A stretch of DNA of 64,000 bases from Rhizobium esperanzae (lineage in GTDB: Bacteria; Pseudomonadota; Alphaproteobacteria; Rhizobiales; Rhizobiaceae), in the NCBI RefSeq assembly GCF_014197615.1, contig NZ_JACIFY010000003.1:186001-250000 (forward strand). Reading direction: 5' to 3'. The translations under genes were made by a program, and so were the position numbers. Every line of letters begins with the position of its first letter. The first letter of the stretch is position 1. The notes under the pieces are model-generated. The model did no database searches and was not told the DNA's origin. It saw only the letters and a program-made list of their open reading frames with translations. Below, in pieces: positions 63,356 through 64,000 of this stretch.

Positions 63356-64000
63356 GCAACCATCTTTTCGACGCCATGCGGGCCGCAGCACCCGGCGACG
63401 CACCGTTCATCCGGATCGATAGCACGCAGACATGGACCTACAACGACGTATTCGCCCTTTCCGGCCGTATTGCCAGCGCGATGGACGCGCTCGGCATTCG
63501 CCCGGGCGACCGGGTGGCGGTGCAAGTCGAGAAGAGTGCCGAGGCATTGATCCTCTATCTCGCCTGCCTTCGCAGCGGCGCGGTCTACCTGCCGCTCAAC
63601 ACGGCCTATACGCTGGCTGAGCTCGATTACTTTATCGGCGATGCGGAGCCGCGTCTGCTGGTGGTCGCGCCGGCTGCCCGGGAGGGGGTGGAGAAGATCG
63701 CGAAGTCGCACGGCGCGATCGTCGAAACGCTCGACGCTGATGGCAGCGGCTCGTTGTTCGATCTCGCACACGATGAGCCGGCCGACTTTGTCGATGCCTC
63801 GCGCTCCGCCGATGACCTGGCTGCGATCCTCTATACCTCGGGAACGACGGGACGCTCCAAGGGAGCGATGCTCACCCATGGGAACCTGCTCTCGAACGCC
63901 CTGACCTTGCGAGACTCCTGGCGCGTCACATCAGGCGATCGATTGATCCATGCCCTGCCGATCTTTCACACGCATGGGCTGTTCGTCGCCACGAATGTTA
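63352..64000 (+). CDS. matB: malonyl-CoA synthetase, N-terminal part (continues past window)
   Basis: Open from the GTG at 63352, with GGAGGGCG upstream, to the window end: 216 residues of an acyl-CoA synthetase. It begins S-N-H-L-F-D-A-M-R-A-A-A-P-G-D-A-P-F, very close to the R. leguminosarum MatB sequence as I know it, and reaches the ATP-binding P-loop L-Y-T-S-G-T-T-G-R-S-K-G-A-M. It ligates malonate and CoA, feeding MatA. GTGA overlap with matA ensures coupled translation. A malonate transporter gene (matC) is expected next, outside the window. Confidence 0.95.
   Translation, partial: MSNHLFDAMRAAAPGDAPFIRIDSTQTWTYNDVFALSGRIASAMDALGIRPGDRVAVQVEKSAEALILYLACLRSGAVYLPLNTAYTLAELDYFIGDAEPRLLVVAPAAREGVEKIAKSHGAIVETLDADGSGSLFDLAHDEPADFVDASRSADDLAAILYTSGTTGRSKGAMLTHGNLLSNALTLRDSWRVTSGDRLIHALPIFHTHGLFVATNV

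Overview
The window looks like chromosome or large-replicon DNA from a Rhizobium of the leguminosarum/etli group. Three things support this: GC-rich coding with dense genes, a malonate locus (matR-matA-matB) in the order described for R. leguminosarum bv. trifolii, and a Rhizobiales-type intergenic palindrome at 26321-26432. There is no rRNA, tRNA, CRISPR array, prophage or insertion sequence.

Layout. 1-4550: RND efflux operon with two adaptors and a pump. 4713-5864: lipoprotein alpha/beta hydrolase. 6005-7456: NCS1 permease, followed by a clear terminator. 7528-9408: chemoreceptor. 9815-12971: CorA, a phosphotransferase, a metallo-beta-lactamase-fold hydrolase and a small exported protein. 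13163-21924: glgE, treS-mak fusion and glgB, a tight GlgE-pathway operon turning trehalose/maltose into branched alpha-glucan. 21947-25403: TPP enzyme and aromatic aminotransferase, divergent from an Lrp/AsnC regulator. 25531-26432: an orphan gene ending in a repeat element. 26442-29262: iron-type ABC importer. 29462-30247: two small proteins behind a sigma-EcfG promoter. 30415-38401: a 2099-residue soluble poly-HAMP hybrid kinase and a second hybrid kinase. 38435-39021: ParDE-type toxin-antitoxin. 39209-42873: treZ and malQ. 43063-48216: a small membrane protein, an exported protein, a GntR regulator, an IlvD/Edd-type sugar-acid dehydratase and an RraA-like aldolase. 48434-51149: a row of small unknown proteins. 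51198-53702: second chemoreceptor. 53907-58589: EEP phosphatase, UPF0104-type membrane protein, phospholipase D-family enzyme and DUF763. 58660-60906: DUF4105 protein and an EamA exporter. 61120-64000: matR, matA and the start of matB.

How the parts connect. Two themes recur. The first is storage and compatible-solute metabolism: GlgE/TreS-Mak/GlgB and TreZ/MalQ meet at trehalose and alpha-glucans, but treY is absent from the window. The second is the alphaproteobacterial general stress response: four perfect GGAAC-N16/17-CGTT sites and one near match lie in front of small unknown genes, the UPF0104 gene and the PLD gene. This suggests that the 29.4-30.3, 48.4-49.7 and 54.7-57.3 kb genes are sigma-EcfG targets. 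The most unusual proteins are the poly-HAMP kinase (eleven 92-residue tandem repeats, no membrane segment) and GlgE, which carries an extra N-terminal GH13-like domain lacking both catalytic residues.
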